DNA from: Lachnospiraceae bacterium
GTDB taxonomy: Bacteria > Bacillota_A > Clostridia > Lachnospirales > Lachnospiraceae
Assembly (NCBI GenBank): GCA_009774655.1
Contig: VSOD01000227.1
Coordinates: forward strand, 1-6,885
Length of the DNA stretch: 6,885 nt
Direction: 5' to 3'
Below, in pieces: positions 5,021 to 6,885 of this stretch; the stretch's first letter is position 1, and each line of letters opens with the position of its first letter. The notes under the pieces were generated by a model. That model had not been told where the DNA came from. It was given only the letters and a program-made list of their open reading frames with translations, and did no database searches. A program made the translations under genes and the position numbers.

Positions 5021-6514
5021 ATGGAAGTATTATACAGCAGTACAAGAAACGGTGAGCCGAAGTTTACGGCTTCGCAGGCGATTTTGAAGGGATTGGCAGA
5101 TGACGGCGGTCTGTTTGTACCGGATCATATTCCGGCGCTTTCCTGTTCGATGCGGGATCTGTCCGGGAAATCTTATCAGGAAGTCGCGTATGAGGTGATG
5201 AAGCTCTTTTTCACGGATTTTACAGAGGAGGAGTTAAAGAACTGTATTGAACGTGCCTATGATTCCAAATTTGATACGGAAGAGATCGCACCGCTTGTGG
5301 AAGCAGAAGGTACATATTATCTGGAACTGTTTCACGGTGCGACGATCGCTTTTAAAGATATGGCATTATCTATCCTGCCGCACTTGATGATCACTTCTGC
5401 GAAGAAGAATCAGGTGGAGAACGAGATCGTGATCCTGACGGCCACTTCGGGGGACACCGGGAAGGCGGCGCTGGCAGGCTTTGCCGGCGTGGAGGGGACG
5501 AAGATCATCGTCTTCTATCCCAAGAACGGCGTGAGTCCCATTCAGGAGCGGCAGATGGTGACCCAGAAGGGAGACAATACCTTCGTGGTCGGCATCAGGG
5601 GGAATTTCGACGATGCCCAGACAGGCGTCAAGGCGTTGTTCAATGACAGGGAGCTGGCACAGGAGATGGCCGCCGCCGGCCTGCAGTTTTCTTCGGCCAA
5701 CTCTATCAATATCGGACGTCTTGTGCCGCAGGTTGTCTACTATGTATATGCGTATGCGAAGCTGTTTCAGGAGGAGAGGATCGCGGAGGGAGAGAAGATC
5801 AACGTGGTCGTGCCGACCGGTAATTTCGGCAATATTCTGGCGGCATTCTATGCCAGACAGATGGGCGTGCCGATCGGGAAGCTGATCTGTGCATCCAACG
5901 AGAACAAAGTGTTGTATGATTTCTTTGCTACGGGTACTTATGACCGCAATCGGGAATTTGTCCTCACCACGTCCCCGTCCATGGACATTCTGATCTCCAG
6001 CAATCTGGAGCGTCTGATCTACCGCATCGCGGGAGAGGATGCGCAGAAGAATGCGGCGCTCATGGATTCTCTCGCCCGGACAGGCGTCTACGAGATCACG
6101 GAGCAGATGAGAGAGCAGCTGGCGGATTTCTACGGCAATTATGCGGATGAGGCGGAGACGGCAGGGCGGATCAGACAGATGTATGAGAATACGGGGTATG
6201 TGCTGGATACCCACACGGCTGTGGCCAGTGCCGTCTATCAGAAGTACAGGGAATCTTCGAAGGATGAGACGGTGACGGTGATCGCCTCCACGGCGAGTCC
6301 CTTTAAATTTACAAGAAGCGTCATGAACGCCATTGATGGCAAATATGATGCGATGTCGGATTTTGAACTGGTGGACGAGCTGGCCAGGATCGGCAGGCTT
6401 GACGTGCCGAATGCCATCGCGGAGATCAGGACCGCGCCGGTGGTACATGACAACATATGTGATAAGACAGAAATGAAGGCGGTCGTAAAACACTTTCTGG
6501 GAGTCGATGCATAG
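5021..6514 (+). CDS. thrC: Threonine synthase
   Basis: The 497-aa product is the PLP enzyme that converts O-phospho-L-homoserine and water to L-threonine and phosphate, the last step of threonine biosynthesis, in the cytoplasm. The N-terminus (MEVLYSSTRNGEPKFTASQA, then GLADDGGLFVP) is typical of the long bacterial/fungal-type threonine synthase. K112 in FHGATIAFKD is the PLP Schiff-base lysine. ATSGDTGKAA (141-150) and PTGNFGN (265-271) supply substrate and cofactor phosphate contacts. Length is normal and the frame intact. The ATG at 5021 has only a weak, distant GAAAGG (5001-5006), so initiation may be modest. No other threonine pathway gene (hom, thrB) is adjacent in the window. The stop codon is followed after 2 bp by the receiver-domain gene, so the two are probably cotranscribed from the promoter at 4949-4977. 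Confidence 0.96.
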   Translation: MEVLYSSTRNGEPKFTASQAILKGLADDGGLFVPDHIPALSCSMRDLSGKSYQEVAYEVMKLFFTDFTEEELKNCIERAYDSKFDTEEIAPLVEAEGTYYLELFHGATIAFKDMALSILPHLMITSAKKNQVENEIVILTATSGDTGKAALAGFAGVEGTKIIVFYPKNGVSPIQERQMVTQKGDNTFVVGIRGNFDDAQTGVKALFNDRELAQEMAAAGLQFSSANSINIGRLVPQVVYYVYAYAKLFQEERIAEGEKINVVVPTGNFGNILAAFYARQMGVPIGKLICASNENKVLYDFFATGTYDRNREFVLTTSPSMDILISSNLERLIYRIAGEDAQKNAALMDSLARTGVYEITEQMREQLADFYGNYADEAETAGRIRQMYENTGYVLDTHTAVASAVYQKYRESSKDETVTVIASTASPFKFTRSVMNAIDGKYDAMSDFELVDELARIGRLDVPNAIAEIRTAPVVHDNICDKTEMKAVVKHFLGVDA

Positions 6515-6516
6515 AT

Positions 6517-6882
6517 ATGAAACATATTCTGTTAGTTGATGACGTATCCACCAATCTTAAATGTGAGGAACATATCCTGCATGACAGATATAAGGTGACT
6601 ATGGTGAAGTCGGGAGAGGACGCGCTCCGGTATCTGGAGGAACAGACGCCGGATCTGATTCTGCTGGATATTTATCTGCGTAAAATGAACGGATATGAAG
6701 TGATGGAGCATATGCAGAAGAGTCCGCATCTGTCGAAGATCCCGGTGATCCTTTTGACTGCCGCGGAGCAGGAGGAAGAAGAGCGGAGCATCGCGTCAGG
6801 AGCGGTTGACCTGATCCGCAAGCCTTTCGATCCGCAGATGCTGCTTAACAGGATTGAGGCAGTCTGGAAAAGGGAGGCGTAA
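6517..6882 (+). CDS. Stand-alone receiver-domain response regulator (CheY-like)
   Basis: The 121-aa product is a single REC domain with no output domain. The acidic pocket D8/D9 (LLVDD), phosphoacceptor D51 (LILLDIYL), T81 (VILLTA) and K102 (RKPF) are all present, so phosphorylation by a histidine kinase is expected. The usual MPxMxG after the phosphoacceptor is replaced by RKMNGYE. The start lies 2 bp after the thrC stop. Its TGGGAG (6498-6503) is inside thrC and 13 bases away, which suggests translational coupling. Proteins like this often work in phosphorelays or by protein-protein contact. No kinase is visible in the window; one could lie to the right. Family certain, pathway unknown. Confidence 0.93.
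   Translation: MKHILLVDDVSTNLKCEEHILHDRYKVTMVKSGEDALRYLEEQTPDLILLDIYLRKMNGYEVMEHMQKSPHLSKIPVILLTAAEQEEEERSIASGAVDLIRKPFDPQMLLNRIEAVWKREA
6871..6877 (+). promoter_or_regulatory. Probable ribosome binding site for a gene beyond the right edge
   Basis: AGGGAGG overlaps the end of the receiver gene, just before its TAA. Only 8 bases remain to the window edge, so a start at or just after 6885 would be properly spaced. This suggests the thrC-receiver operon continues with a tightly packed third gene. Confidence 0.45.
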
Positions 6883-6885
6883 AGA

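Noticed and set aside
5366..6493. 375-codon open frame on the minus strand
   Set aside because: It lies wholly antisense to threonine synthase, which is clearly coding. The product is rich in His, Arg, Ile and Leu, as expected from reading a GC-rich gene backwards, and matches no family I know.

Overview
The window looks like chromosomal DNA from a Gram-positive, spore-forming anaerobic Firmicute, most likely a gut-type Lachnospiraceae/Clostridia member. This is inferred from strong GGAGG-type ribosome binding sites, a clostridial-style multi-ferredoxin RnfB, a SleB-type cell wall hydrolase, a membrane-anchored GH25 lysozyme-like protein and moderate GC content. I cannot name a genus.

Layout. 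Positions 1-672 hold the C-terminal part of rnfB, normally the last gene of a clostridial rnfCDGEAB operon. Positions 673-1022 carry no gene but are full of structure: a small GC-rich hairpin, a good sigma-A-type promoter (729-757), a 103-bp imperfect palindrome (757-859) and four head-to-tail copies of a purine-rich 35-bp unit (866-1004). These lead into an aldo/keto reductase with a C-terminal ferredoxin-like domain (1023-2048). A membrane-anchored GH25-type muramidase follows (2143-3363). It converges on, and overlaps by 16 bp, a minus-strand gene (3348-4145) for a protein built as AP2 - degenerate HNH - AP2. A 141-bp divergent intergenic region with a candidate operator separates that gene from an exported SleB/CwlJ-type hydrolase (4287-4907). 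Threonine synthase (5021-6514) has its own extended -10 promoter and is followed after 2 bp by a stand-alone receiver-domain response regulator (6517-6882). A Shine-Dalgarno-like sequence at the right edge suggests the operon continues.

How the genes fit together. RnfB and the Fe-S aldo/keto reductase both point to ferredoxin/NADH redox metabolism, although the promoter between them implies separate transcription. The GH25 and SleB proteins both act on peptidoglycan and flank the AP2 gene; any regulatory link is inference. The thrC-receiver pair is tightly coupled without an obvious functional reason.

Most worth a second look: the AP2/HNH-derived protein, which appears to be a homing endonuclease that lost its catalytic residues and may now act as a DNA-binding protein; the structured leader in front of the reductase; and the loss of an otherwise conserved cluster cysteine in RnfB.
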